Assembly: GCA_038380435.1 (NCBI GenBank)
Contig: JAWZYU010000059.1
Coordinates: forward strand, 372,001 to 436,000
Direction: 5' to 3'
DNA from: Ryuthela nishihirai
Taxonomy: Eukaryota; Arthropoda; Arachnida; Araneae; Heptathelidae
Length of the DNA stretch: 64,000 bases
Shown here: positions 1 through 10,812 of the stretch, piece by piece
Numbering within the stretch: the first letter of the stretch is position 1
Layout: each line of letters begins with the position of its first letter
Program-made: the position numbers and the translations under genes
The notes under the pieces: model-generated
The model's database searches: none
What the model saw: the letters and a program-made list of their open reading frames with translations, nothing else
What the model was told of the DNA's origin: nothing

Positions 1-541
1 ACTCCTGAGCAGCAAATGGAGTTGAAACTTTATTTTTAGGCCGGTTACTTTTCGGTTTAGTGGCTCCGAGAATTAATACACCTTGTGATACGGGATGATC
101 CGTTATCTGTTATTAATTGGGACCCGAAAAACGTCAATTCAATCGAATCCCCTTTAAGCGGGGAATAATGTAAATAGCGGCATTTAATCGGCTGATTAAA
201 TGTTTGATTACGCAATAATTAAAGAAAATTGCCTTGACCTATTGCTTACCAGAAGTTATAGACATATGTATCTGACAAATAATGCCAAAATTCACGTTGT
301 GTGTGTGTTTGTAGGTACATGAGAATTTGTGTAAGTTGGTACAGTTGTACAAAAAACTATATAAGTGGATACTGTTGTACAGTAAATTTATTACTTATCA
401 AATAAATTTATATATAAAAATTTATATGTTAAAAACTCGAAAAATTCTTCCATGTCACACAAACTTCCACTCACCCCCTCCCGAAAATGATCCCCCGTTG
501 TTCAGTACCACACTGAGTGTCCTAACCTAGCGAAAAAAACC

Positions 542-733
542 TTAAAAAACGCCCAGAGAGAAGCCACGAACGAAACGCTTCGAAAATTCCCCCATAGTGC
601 TCAAAAACACGCCGCCATTTGTATTGTATCGAAACAGTAGCGTCGGACGATAGAGAAGTGTAAGAGAAACACCCCAGAAGCCCCAGAAACTGAGAGAACA
701 AAGGAATAGCTCAATAACATGCTTTCCCGCCAT
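542..733 (-). other. 63-codon ORF conserved in both IR1 arms
   Basis: A short ORF starting MAGKH and ending FSLGVF, rich in Leu, Phe and Gly. The right-arm copy (34381-34572) has the same start and stop and differs at five residues (V/L, T/I, G/D, T/S, K/R), mostly conservative. No family is recognised. It may be a chance ORF in a repeat; two copies are too few to show selection. Confidence 0.3.
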
Positions 734-853
734 GCGAAAAGCAGTTTTACCCTTTCTATAGGTAAGTAATTTAATATTTGAGCGTAAGTTTCTTATGTAA
801 ACGTTTTTTGAATAAAATATTGCTATAAAATAATATTTCTCAGTTTATTTATA

Positions 854-1302
854 CAGGGTGAATCTGAAAAAGTGGGCAAAACTTTACGGGGTGGTAGAAC
901 GCAGCTATACGAGCAATATTCGTCATAGAATATATGGTCGGAACGCAAGCGGTGAGAAGTTAAAAGGTAGTTTTCCACTGTCACATTTAAAGAATGAACA
1001 CAAGAAGGAGAGGAGTTACTTCAGAAAACGGTAACGTCTCTGTGCCTCACTTGCATTCCCATCCGCCGCAACGTATACAAAGTGCATATCCGCCATTTCG
1101 TGGTTAGTATAACCAGCCATCCTCTCGGCAATCCACGGTAGAAATGCCGTTGGGTGCGAGGACCGACCCTTTTATACCATTTCCAACGCCACCTAGCGGC
1201 TCGCCGTTTGCGTTCCGACCATACATTCTATGACGAATATTGCTCGTATAGCTGCATTCTACCACCCCGTAAAGTTTTGCCCACTTTTTCAGATTCACCC
1301 TG
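854..1302. mobile_element. MITE with ~100-bp terminal inverted repeats, TA target
   Basis: The element begins CAGGGTGAATCTGAAAAAG and its other end is the inverted copy. The inverted repeats run almost 100 bp with very few mismatches. It is flanked by TA on both sides (852-853 and 1303-1304). The homologous site in the right IR1 arm (near 34045-34055) is empty and carries a single TA, which fixes element and target duplication exactly. The TA target and the ends fit a non-autonomous Tc1/mariner-superfamily element. There is no coding capacity; the open frame at 1104-1298 lies mostly in the terminal repeat. Confidence 0.85.
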
Positions 1303-1433
1303 TATATAATCTATATTATAGAAATCACTGCCGGATCTAAGAGATGAGGATGACATGGAACCCATGGACCAACCCCCCCCCCCCTTCTAACCTTTCAAAG
1401 TGTTAGTAATGATTAACTAAGGCCTACCCAAGT

Positions 1434-1793
1434 GGGGCGGGGGTGGCTCAGTCGGTAGCGCGCCAGGCTCGTAATCTGTAGTTCCCAGGTTCAAGTCCCA
1501 GCTGGGTCAGCGTTGAGATTTAACTATGCAAAATTTCCCGCCGTGCCCACGGTCAGTAGGGCCGCCGTCCGTCGGATGTGACGTTAAGCCGTGACCCCGT
1601 GTGCGGGCCATACCCTGTGCACGTTAAAGAACACGCTAGATGGCCTTTACGGGAGGCTACCATCTGTCTCCCAACAGCTTTTCCAGTGGGTCCAATCCCC
1701 CAACGTTCTCTGAGTCTTCGGGATCCATGTGACCTGGCCATTTAGCCCATGGCGTGCAAAAAAGTGCCGCTCAGAGGTAAAACATCCCAACCC
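1434..1793 (+). mobile_element. SINE1, nearly full length
   Basis: The head is tRNA-like: A box TGGCTCAGTCGGTAGCGCG at about 1445 and a B box (GGTTCAAGTCC) at about 1488, consistent with an internal pol III promoter. The anticodon arm resembles tRNA-Met with the loop changed from CAT to CGT. The tRNA-unrelated body follows, and the copy ends in AAAACATCCCAACCC. About 20 bp in the body (the GGGACACCGATGGGCTTGG region) are missing here. It sits exactly at the inner edge of the left IR1 arm. Confidence 0.9.
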
Positions 1794-2421
1794 TGTAAGA
1801 TGACTTCAGTGGAGTGTTATCCTATATGTGAATTTCCACACATAGCTAGGCTTTGAAGTGTACCGGTAAGAAATAAAATCGACTTTCACCACTGGTCTTA
1901 CGATATTATCTACAAAGCATCACAAAAGATCATTCAAAGATTTCCGATATTATTTCCAGCTCAATTTATTCTTCAGTGCTTGTCGAATCATCAAATAATT
2001 CCAATGTGATACTTCAAATAAACAATTTCCGATGAAGAACTCACAGATATTTTCATAGATATCATAGAATAGTCCTGATTTACGGAACTTTGTATGGAAT
2101 TTCACACTTACGAAAATTATATCCCTGTACTTATGTTCGTTCAACAGCAAAATTTCTCCGTTATGGAATTTTATCGGATAAGTTTTTTTTTCATTGATTT
2201 ACAGATGCATGTGCAACAATCAAACGCCAACGATGTTGTCATAGACCGGTGTGATAACTCCCGAACGATTTTTCTTCACCTGAGTTATAAGTGAAACAAC
2301 AGATCTAATGGTTGTTACGTACATGTACTTCGATGTACACGTACTTCGATGTGCATTAGAGATCATGTGCTTTCTTTGTAATAAAGGAAATGTCCACTGC
2401 ACTATGGAGAGGAGGGGGAGC
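1794..2421. other. AT-rich spacer
   Basis: No gene or recognised repeat is seen. A small near-palindromic duplication (GTACATGTACTTCGATGTAC then CGTACTTCGATGTGC) lies at about 2320-2355, just before the minisatellite. Confidence 0.5.
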
Positions 2422-3244
2422 GATTATTGGGTGGAAGTCAATGGGTGGATGACAAATGGGTGGGCGACAGTTGGGTGGAAGTCAACTGGGTTGATCACAA
2501 CTGGGTGGAAGTCAACTGCGTGGATGACAACTGGTAGGGCGACAGTTGGGTGGAAGTCAACTGGGTTGATCACAACTGGGTGGAAGTCAACTGCGTGGAT
2601 GACAACTGGTAGGGCGACAGTTGGGTGGAAGATAGCTGGTAGGCGACAGTTGGGTGGAAGTCAACTGGGTGGATGACAACTGGTAGGGCGACAGTTGGGT
2701 GGAAGTCAATTGCGTGGATGACAACTGGTAGGGCGACAGTTGGGTGGATGAAAACTGGTAGGGCGACATTTGGGTGGAATTCAATTGCGTGGATGACAAC
2801 TGGTAGGGCGACAATTGGGTGGAAGACAACTGGTAGGGCGACAGTTGGGTGGAAGTCAACTGGGTGGATGACAACTGGTAGGGCGACAGTTGGGTGGAAG
2901 TCAGCTGCGTGAATGGCAACTGGTAGGGCGACAGTTGGGTGGAAGTCAACTGGGTTGATCACAACTGGCTGGAAGTCAACTGCGTGGATGACAACTGGTA
3001 GGGCGACAGTTGGTGGAAGTCAACTGGGTGGATGACAACTGGTAGGGCGACAGTTGGGTGGAAGTCAACTGCGTGGATGACAACTTGTAGGGCGACAGTT
3101 GGGTGGAAGTCAACTGTGAGGATGATAACTGCGTGGGCGACAGTTGGGTGGAAGTCAACTGGCTGGACGACAATTGGGTGGATACAATAACTGGGAGGAT
3201 ACGACAATCGGATGGACGACAACTGAGAGACAGACAATTGGGAG
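2422..3244 (+). repeat. Minisatellite of 15-bp units
   Basis: About 55 degenerate 15-bp units alternate, chiefly GGGTGGAAGTCAACT, GGGTTGATCACAACT, GCGTGGATGACAACT and GGTAGGGCGACAGTT, giving higher-order blocks of 45-75 bp. Because 15 is divisible by 3, several frames on both strands stay open for 60-130 codons; these are by-products of the period and not genes. The 3' edge (3120-3244) is more degenerate, as expected of array margins. Confidence 0.92.
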
Positions 3245-4107
3245 GAAATAAGTAAATGATGAGGAGTAATTTGGATTACTACCACTTCTCCTAAAATTTC
3301 TGTCGAGAGCAAACAAATTCAACGATCTCGGAAATACCTTGAACCACGACGCCCTTAATAAAATGAATTACTACATAGTAGACAACTACTTCTATTCTCT
3401 TTAATCCGACTTTGAAGAGAGCGAAATTATTTTCCTAATGTATTCTTTCTGACTGATATAATTCTAAATTACACGAACGCAATGCAGTATTTGTGTGTAT
3501 TCTTTGTAATCCATTTTTCAATAAAGGATTTGCATCTATCCCCTTTAATCCGGCAACTCACTACGGCGGATATTTTAAAAAGTTTGTTCTTTCTAAAAGT
3601 AGTAAAACGGAAACGACAGAAATGCACTACTGCAAAACAGTTTCATAGACTAATCTGCTTTCCCACAATATGACCCTCAATAAAAAGAAATTTTCTAAAA
3701 GAAACAATTAGAAAACAATCAAATGAATTAGAGAAAATCAAAAAACCGACATTGAGAATTATTGTCGCTAATCCGACTTTCGATACAACGGATTCTGATA
3801 TTTCTATTTTATTCTGTTCGTTGTAATGTAAACAATCTTAAATAAAAGGAATGACTACAGGAAACGAAAATACATGACTACCAATATATTCTCAATAATC
3901 CGACACTCAATGAAACGGATATTTTAAAGATTCTTTTCTTCTAAATGAAACAATCGGCAATTAATCAAATGTATTACAGGAAATCAAAACAATTCATATT
4001 GAGAATTGTTCTCGTTAATCAGAATTTCGATACAACTGATTCTGATATTTTATGTCAGTAATAATTTCTCAGATGGATAATTGTTATTTTTCCTAATTTC
4101 CACATTT
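3245..4107. other. AT-rich spacer with a degenerate recurring motif
   Basis: A motif close to TTAATCCGACTTTCGATACA, often followed by ACGGATTCTGATATTT or ACGGATATTTTAAA, recurs at about 3404, 3546, 3768, 3895 and 4015. Spacings are irregular (120-220 bp). This may be an old, eroded tandem repeat. No coding signal is seen. Confidence 0.4.
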
Positions 4108-4202
4108 CAACCCAATTGTCATATCCTCCCAATTGTGTTCCATCCAATTGTCCACTCAATTGTCATACCCTCCAGGTTGTCGTATCCACCCAATTGTCGC
4201 AC
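4108..4202 (-). repeat. Inverted remnant of the 15-bp minisatellite
   Basis: Units such as CCCAATTGTCATATCCTCC and CACCCAATTGTCG are the reverse complement of the eroded 3' edge of the 2422-3244 array (ACAATTGGGTGGATAC). About six units remain. Confidence 0.65.
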
Positions 4203-4469
4203 TACAGTGTAAAATCCATAGATTACAATATATTTTAAAGGATTCAAATGAAAATCCTTTGTCTTAAGAAGGAAATGACGAGTTGTTTTCATTAAAGATG
4301 GAGTTGGGAGATAATTACTTGATGGAAGATGCTGGATATGTAGCTTGAGAGTCCTCAATTCTTCACTCATCATCGTTATCATCCTCCGCTTAAAAGTCTC
4401 AAGTTCAAATCCAGAGGTTAGGTTCAAGGCATCATCTTTCTGATGACATTTTCAGGTTTCATCTTTCTG

Positions 4470-5290
4470 ATGACCTCTAGTTTTGCATTGTGGGAGCGAT
4501 TCCTGACCCAACCAACAATGTGACCAAAATATTTGGTCTCGCTCCTCCCCCAAGTACACTTTGCTAGGTTGATTGTTAAATACTTGACATTGATATCCCT
4601 AAGATCCGCTCCAAGATGTTAAGATGATCCTCCCAGCTGTTCAAAAAAGAAAGTTATATCATCGAGATATGTACAGTTGCCCAAAAAAGTATCCGAACAC
4701 TACGGTTGATTACAAAATTCAGAAAAAATATCTGGCAACGTTTTTTTAGAAATTAGTGATCTGGCTAATTTCTAAAAAAATCGTTGCCAGATATTTTTTC
4801 TGAATTTTTGTAATCAACCGTAGTGTTCGGATACTTTTTTGGGCGACTGTACAGCAATAATTAACATGGGACGTGATTATGATATACAAAATTTTCTGGA
4901 AAAATGCCCCACATTTCTTCAGCCCTAAGGGAAGCACTTCCACTGGTACAGCCCTCGGTGGGTCACGAATGCTGTGTAACCTTTACTACAAGGGCTGATT
5001 GGTATTTGCCAATATCCCTTTAGCATATCCAGAGTTGTTATGTAACTCGTCCGTTCCACCTGATACAGCAACTCTATTTGGTTTTCCACCCAGTGATGGC
5101 ATTGAGGCTGTGAAAGATGATGCATAACCTCACTGTACAGTCTCATTTCGGCACACACACAACTGGGTGCGTAAACTCACTGTTGAAGGGCATAATCAAT
5201 CCCTTCAGTCTCCCACCTGACGGTCAACTTCATCGCGTAGTGCAATGGGAACCATATAATGATGTGCTTACTTGACCACTGGTGGAACCC
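4470..5290 (-). pseudogene. Ty3/Gypsy pol remnant (reverse transcriptase)
   Basis: Read on the minus strand, the segment shows typical Gypsy RT blocks: a TLDMLKGYWQIP block and a THRGLYQW block (between about 5050 and 4930). Upstream of these, at 5290-5100, lies a degenerate LRDEVDRQ-like start of the RT domain, which is clearer in the right copy at about 62250. Frames are broken by stops and shifts, and the YLDD region is split by a MITE at 4672-4851. No LTRs, gag or integrase are visible. It is a dead fragment of an LTR retrotransposon. Confidence 0.8.
4672..4851. mobile_element. Fold-back MITE inside Gypsy RT
   Basis: A 180-bp near-perfect palindrome starting TACAGTTGCCCAAAAAAGTA and ending with its inverted copy. 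The homologous position in the right IR2 copy (about 62613-62622) has no element and reads straight into the YLDD codons, so this is a later insertion at a TA. It is the same family as the elements at 18280, 20524, 27348, 30267, 39753, 42590 and 51813. Confidence 0.88.
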
Positions 5291-5295
5291 TGAGT

Positions 5296-5450
5296 TTAAA
5301 GAACACCATGAATGGCATTGAAGGGAGGCTACCGTCTGTCTTCTAGCAGTTATCCAATGGTTCCCCCCTTCAGGATCGTTGTGACCTGGCCACTTAGCAC
5401 ATTGTGTGCAAAAAGGTGCTACTCATAGGTAAAACAACCCAACTCAACTT
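5296..5450 (+). mobile_element. SINE1, old 5'-truncated copy
   Basis: Only the 3' half survives: an eroded TTAAAGAACACCATGAATGG block, the GAGGCTACCGTCTGTC block and the end AGGTAAAACAACCCAAC. It is strongly diverged and is shared with the right IR2 copy (62055-62215), so it inserted before the two copies separated. Confidence 0.75.
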
Positions 5451-6254
5451 ACATTCCCATTCACATGTAACAGATCAAAAAGGATTTCGAGAAAAACGGT
5501 GCTTTCTGGTTGTTTTTAAGTCTTAATTTATGGAAAACATGGTAAAATACGTATAGTCCAAAAACATTGCTTAATATTAAGTTATTTTAAATTTTATGGC
5601 AAAATATCTAATTTCACTTACCTCTTATGATCACCTGTATTCGTAGTTATACTTTACACTATTATATATTCATCTGTTTTAACTTTCTACCAGGAACCGA
5701 AAGAGAATTCCTCTTTCTGTGAAGAAGAATTGAAATGAGAAAAGGAACAAATTGCAACTGAAAACTGTCGTGCGCTTTGTTTCGTCAAAGATGATTCAAT
5801 CGATTACATTTATTGTCAAATATGTAATATTCTGTACCGAAATAATTAATTTTCTACGTAATTAAGAATTGTCTTTTATGATTCACTTATTGATGCCATG
5901 ACTGAAAGAATGAATTTCTTGAAATATATTGCATAAATTGGTTATTTGAGAATTTCCGTCCATTAGAGATTTACAAAGAGAAATCGAATCTTTCTCTTCA
6001 GAAATTAACATAAAAGAATACGATATGATCATCAAATTACGGTCTATAAATTGATTTCCAGTGAAATATACAAGTCTTTTCCAAAAATCTTTTCATATTA
6101 ATGTAACTTATGATATATTGGAATCTCCGTAAAACCGTATTTCCAAAGAGTACGTAAACAGAAAATAATGGGAAGATGTCAAAAGATTTAATTGAACTTT
6201 TAATAGGCATTTTAAACGCGAAATTTGTCCGAGAATATTGTAACAAACTGTAGT

Positions 6255-6470
6255 GATGATACAATTGCACATTTCACTATTGAGACATCCAATAGATGCA
6301 GAAGGATAACCATTTGTGTATTTCGCAAAAAATTCTCTTTTTCCTAAATCTTGGACATACCATTGAGTACATCCGTAATGTATCATTTAAAGACTGAAGC
6401 GTGCTTCCGTGATTGAACGAAATATATTTATTTTAATTTCACACTTATATAAAACAAGTGGTAGCTCTTA
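6255..6470. repeat. Unclassified repeat, paralogous to 48515-48725
   Basis: Shared blocks include GATGATACAATTG, CATTGAGTACATCCGT, TGATTGAACGAA and the end GTGGTAG. Identity is modest. No coding features are visible. It lies just outside the recognisable IR2 homology. Confidence 0.5.
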
Positions 6471-7062
6471 ATATTTTTTTTTTGCCCACTTTTATCTAGT
6501 ATTTTATTGTTTTTCTCTCTTTGTTTTGAGTTTGGGTGTTTCTGAAAACGGTTGTGCCATCATACAAAGCCTTCTCTACACATACATGACATATGGAGAA
6601 GGCCATATGTCATGTGACAACGACAGTGTGTCACGTAGTAAAAAGAGGCTCTCGGTTGCGGGAACGAAACACGGCAATTGTAATTTCCTTTTTTTAAACT
6701 TACAATAGTGCTGAACTTAATTATTGCACATAATTTTCCAAACAATACATGGACTGATTAGAAATGAATACAGGTGTATATTATCATTTTTCACCCTTAT
6801 ATTTTTAATATTCAAAGCCTATCTAATGTTATAATCGTATGGCTATTTACCAATATATCAAAAGCAATATGACATTTATCATTTCTTTAGTTATATCAAT
6901 TCAAAAATTTAATTTTTTCCAGAATGATTAATTATTTAATAATTAAACATTGCATATCACTGACACTTCAGTAGCCTACAACAAAAAAAATCCATTAAGC
7001 ATTCATACTCTGCTTCGTACAAAACGTTCTCCAGCATATTTCACATTAAATCCAGGATAAAA
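6471..7062. other. AT-rich spacer
   Basis: I see no gene or recognised element. A short inverted pair, ACATATGGAGAAGGCCATATGT, lies at about 6589-6610. Confidence 0.5.
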
Positions 7063-7312
7063 AAAAGAATAAAAGATAATTAACGGGAGAAGATATTTCT
7101 TCCGGTTGTCGTATTTTATTAAATTCCGAAAAGTGGTCTTTTACTAAAATGATGCACCAAAAAAATTTTCCTCAATTATCTAATTAGCACATATGCAATA
7201 TTTGCAAAATATGATATTTCATTACTTTCATGAATCGTTAAAGAGTATGTATCATCTTAAATTGTTCAAGTTATATTATTACATCCTTTTCAAATTTGCC
7301 TTAAACAATTTT
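7063..7312. repeat. Donor copy of a 250-bp segment inserted in the nearby LINE
   Basis: This AT-rich block (starting AAAAGAATAAAAGATAATTA, ending CTTAAACAATTTT) recurs at 9325-9575 in the same orientation with about three differences. The second copy interrupts an RTE LINE, so this one, in plain flanking sequence, is the likely donor. Confidence 0.88.
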
Positions 7313-7519
7313 TCGGAACAACACAAAATTTGATAAAATTTAAACTACATCAGTAATATTTTTTAGAGAGTGCAATAGTTGTCTTATAAGGATAATATGT
7401 TTTCTTAGCATATTTATCAATATTTACGCTGAAGAAATATGGGAATTATTTACTTAGATCTGTAGTGCAATCTTAATCCCTGACTTTGAGATTCAGTAAT
7501 GCTCCATTTCATCATCATC

Positions 7520-9324
7520 ATCCTCAAACAGCCATGGGCTATGGAGGTCCAACCTTTGGAGGCGTGCAATTTACTTCTCCAAGCATATCTGTCCTGAGCT
7601 ACATCTGCTGCATCTGGCCACTGCACACCAATTCTAACAAGGTCCTGTTTGACACTGTCGGCCCATCTCATCCTAGGTCTCCCCCTCTTTCTGATGCCTT
7701 TAGGCACACTGTTCATAACTCTATTCGCAAATCTATAATTATCCATACAGGTAACATGGCAAACCAACGGAGTCTCTCTCTGCACAATATGCTGCTTAAA
7801 GGAGGTTACCGACTCCTTCGCCTAACCTCTTCATTGCTTACAAAGCTGAACCACCTAATAACCAAGATACTGCGTAAGAATCTAGAATCAAAAGCATCTA
7901 GTTTCCTGTTATCTTGTTTACACAGTGACCAAGTTTCACTACCATACCTAATCCTAGAAAGAACCAAACTATTATACAGTCTAATTTTAGTCTTTAGGTG
8001 TATACGCCTATTTCTCCACACTCTCCATAGATTCTTAAAAGTACAGGCAGCAATTGCTATCGTCTGTTAATCTCATGCCGAATATCACAAGTATCAGTTA
8101 CATAGCTCCAACGATAATTAAACTGAGACACCTGCTCAAGACTGCAACCATTCAAATTAACTGAATCACAGCCTGCCTGACCAATTTTCTTCAATTTGGT
8201 TTTCTCTCTGTTTATAACCAAACCTACTCTACTACCAGTCTCATCAACAGCTCGAATGAAATAGTTCATCTCATCAACATCATTTGTCAAAAGGTCCAAA
8301 TGATCAGCATAATCTATATCAGAAAATCTCGCATATCAGACCATTTATTGCCAAAATCTTTCCCTTGCAGTGAATTTCGCATAACATAATCAATAACCAA
8401 ACTAAAGAGAAAAGGAGACAGAATGCACCCTTTCGAACACCAGAAGTAATGCTATATCAGTTGCTACACGATTTACCAACTCTCACACCTGCCTTAGTGT
8501 TATTATAGAGAGCTTTCATTATGTTAACTAAGTTGCCTTATATACCATATAATCTCAGAATCAACCACAAATTATGGCGATCAACAGAGTCGAAAGCTTT
8601 TTTGAAATCAACAAAGCTAGGAACCAAAGGTTTCTGAAGTTCTGAACATTTCTCAAGAATGTGCCCAAGTGAAAATATCTGATCTACACATCCCCTACCA
8701 CTTCTGAATCCACATTGCAAATCACGCAACTGCCTGTCAACTAGATTCTTAATTCTATTAAGCAAAATCATGCGAAGAACTTTCCCTGGAACAGAGAGTA
8801 GGCTGATACCCCTATAGTTATCACAAGAACTGCGATCACCTTTTTTGAAAATATGGATAATAATAGCTCTGATAAATTCCTTAGGAACCATGCCTTTATC
8901 ATAAAAGATATTCAAAATTTCAGTCATCCAAGTGGTAACCTAAATATTCCCAGCTTTAAGCATTTCTGTAATAATTTCATCTACACCTGGGGATTTATGA
9001 AGTGTAAGTTTTGAAATAGCCAAAATAACTTCAAGTCGTATTTTAGGGCCAACATTAAAGCCAGCAATGCAGCTCTCATCATTGCAAACAATGGGAGTAG
9101 AACTAACCACATTGTTTAGAACATCACTGAAATGCTCAGCCCACTTAGCCATGACAGAATCCTCATCTTCTATAACCTTACCTTGTTTATCCTTCAATCC
9201 CTGTATACCTGTCCGTTTTTTACCACAAAAAAGATTAACTCTGGTACAGCTCTCTGCTGTTGTGCTGTCTAACTGCTTCCTCGGCTTTGTCAGCCAAACC
9301 ATCAAGCCAAAGATTCTTATCAGC
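7520..9324 (-). pseudogene. RTE reverse transcriptase and C-terminal domain, broken
   Basis: In order on the minus strand: a KSPGVDEI block (about 9000), SCDNYRGISLLSVPGKV (about 8820), VDFKKAFDSVDRHNLW (about 8600), a YLGSYVT-equivalent region (about 8110), a KLDAFDSRFLRSIL region (about 7900) and the RKRGRPRMRW motif (about 7680). The YADD region near 8300 is damaged. Compared with the intact frame at 24778-26082 there are several shifts and stops (near 8930, 8530, 8420-8300 and 8040). It encodes no working enzyme. Confidence 0.88.
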
Positions 9325-9575
9325 AAAAGAATAAAAGATAATTAACGGGAGAAGATATTTCTTCCGGTTGTCGTATTTTATTAAATTCCGAAAAGTGATC
9401 TTTTACTAAAATGATGCACCAAAAAAATTTTCCTCAATTATCTAATTAGCACATATTGCAATATTTGCAAAATATGATATTTCATTACTTTCATGAATCG
9501 TTAAAGAGTATGTATCATCTTAAATTGTTCAAGTAATATTATTACATCCTTTTCAAATTTGCCTTAAACAATTTT
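9325..9575. repeat. Copied-in filler, duplicate of 7063-7312
   Basis: A 251-bp insertion splits LINE sequence that is continuous in the copy at 35700-39095 (there GATCAGCAGCTAACTGATC near 37320). It is nearly identical to 7063-7312. There are no terminal repeats and no target duplication, so it is not a transposon insertion. Confidence 0.88.
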
Positions 9576-9633
9576 AAGCAGCTAACTGATCATTTACACG
9601 TTTTAAGCAGCTAACTGATCATTTACACGTTTA
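9576..9633. repeat. 29-bp tandem duplication at the insertion junction
   Basis: The LINE sequence AAGCAGCTAACTGATCATTT... (29 bp, ending TTTT) is present twice, directly abutting the copied-in filler. The other LINE copy (about 37325) has it once. Confidence 0.9.
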
Positions 9634-10058
9634 TTAAGCTCTCTGTAATCTTTCTATTAGGACAGTAGGGTATTGATTAAGGACATTCCTGCAGTTCTTT
9701 CTTTCTGAAATAAGATCCAGTGCCTTATCACTAAAATAATGCTGCCTCCTCTGCTACCTTTATCCTAAAAGACTACTGTTAGTTTCCAAAAAAGCCTTTT
9801 TAAAATGGTCCCATTCTTCCTCAACTTCAGTAGTAAGCAAACCGTGACTCTCATAATGTCTAAGTAACATCTCATGGTAAGCTTTATCCATAACCGGGTC
9901 TTTCAGAGCTTGAGTATTATAGTTAAATTTTTTAAACTTTCCAAAATACCTTTTAAGCTAAAATTGCAAGACACGTTTAACAAGGTTATGATCAGATCCA
10001 ATTTCAGCTCCCCTATATGCCCTGGTATTCCTAACAGAACTATCGCATGTGCTGTTAA

Positions 10059-10812
10059 TTAATATAATGAATCATAGTATTGAATATCAATCATATTCTT
10101 ATGCAGTCCATCAGGTGAAACCCATGTGTACTTAGGTATGTCGCGGTGTTTGTAATACCTAGTAGTTATTCTGAAACCATTGAGTTTACTTACTTCTAGG
10201 AGACGTTGCCCATTGTCATTGCAGCTACAAATTCCAAAAAGGACTATCACCCCCTCCCCAAATGTCAGAATCAGTATCAACTTTGGCATAGAAGTCATCT
10301 AAAACAAGGGTAATATCTCCTTTCTTGAGAGTGTTCTCATCCACATCGGCATCCTCTGTGGGGGTATAACAGCAGATAACATTCAAGTATTGAACGCTTG
10401 TCTGAACGTTTGCTGTAAGTATCCATTCATTAATGCATTCATACCCTAGAGGAGCATTACTAGCGTGTCTCTTGAGAAGCAGACCCACGCCTTGGTAATG
10501 TTTATTGTCTCCCCTCACTGAAAAGGGAATTTGAAGAATATTTTTAAGAATCTGACTTTTATCTGTCCATCTGGTCTCTTGCAAGCCGAGAATATCTAAA
10601 ATATAACGGTGGATTTCTTGTGTGAGGACATCAAGAGAAAAAGCTCTGTGCAGAGTCCTCACATTCCAACTACCTATGGAGAGAAAATGGTTAGGGGGAT
10701 ATTTAAAGAAACTATGTTTATTGAGAGAGGGAATGCCGACAATATCAAACAATCCCCTAATCGCAGACATAGGGCAAAGACTCGTTCCCCCACCACTGAA
10801 GGCTGAAGCCAT
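10059..10812 (-). pseudogene. RTE endonuclease domain, broken
   Basis: It starts MASAFSGGGTSLCPM, as in the paralogue at 38556. Endonuclease motifs are SWNVRTL (about 10670) and LQETRW (about 10575), then the CCYTPTEDAD block (about 10360), an LVLDDFYAKV block where the other copy has LVLGDFNAKV, and KYTWVSPDG (about 10120). The expected G-D-F-N catalytic-loop motif is altered and a frameshift lies near 10230-10300. The family (exonuclease/endonuclease/phosphatase fold, annotated as craniofacial development protein 2-like in many animals) nicks target DNA for LINE integration. Confidence 0.88.

Larger units (their letters stand above)
1..1430. repeat. Left arm of a dispersed inverted repeat (IR1)
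   Basis: This segment is the reverse complement of 33933-35105. Position 1 pairs with about 35105, so the repeat probably continues past the left window edge. Without its private insertion (a TA-flanked MITE at 854-1302) the arm is about 980 bp, close to the right arm without its SINE2. The arm also holds a C-run near 1371-1384 that is absent from the other copy. The two arms are recognisably the same over the whole length with scattered substitutions. The repeat could be a TE of unknown class or an inverted segmental duplication; no transposase or polymerase is visible. Confidence 0.85.
4457..6215. repeat. Left copy of inverted repeat IR2
   Basis: This segment is the reverse complement of about 61170-62840. 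It includes decayed Gypsy pol, an old SINE1 fragment and about 750 bp of AT-rich sequence (for example the GAAAGAGAATTCCTCTTTCT region near 5700, matched near 61740). The left copy carries a private MITE (4672-4851). The homology fades near 6205 on this side. Confidence 0.8.

Noticed and set aside
1434..1510. Functional tRNA gene
   Set aside because: A and B boxes are present, but acceptor pairing is poor, the T-arm pattern continues into the SINE body, and more than 20 copies share the same tail.
2308..2962. ORFs of about 120-130 codons on both strands with 5-residue repeats
   Set aside because: They are produced by the 15-bp minisatellite; several overlapping frames are open at once.
7063..9575. 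LTR pair flanking 7313-9324
   Set aside because: The 250-bp direct repeats have no TG..CA ends, primer-binding site or TSD, and the enclosed sequence is mostly an RTE LINE that continues beyond the right repeat.
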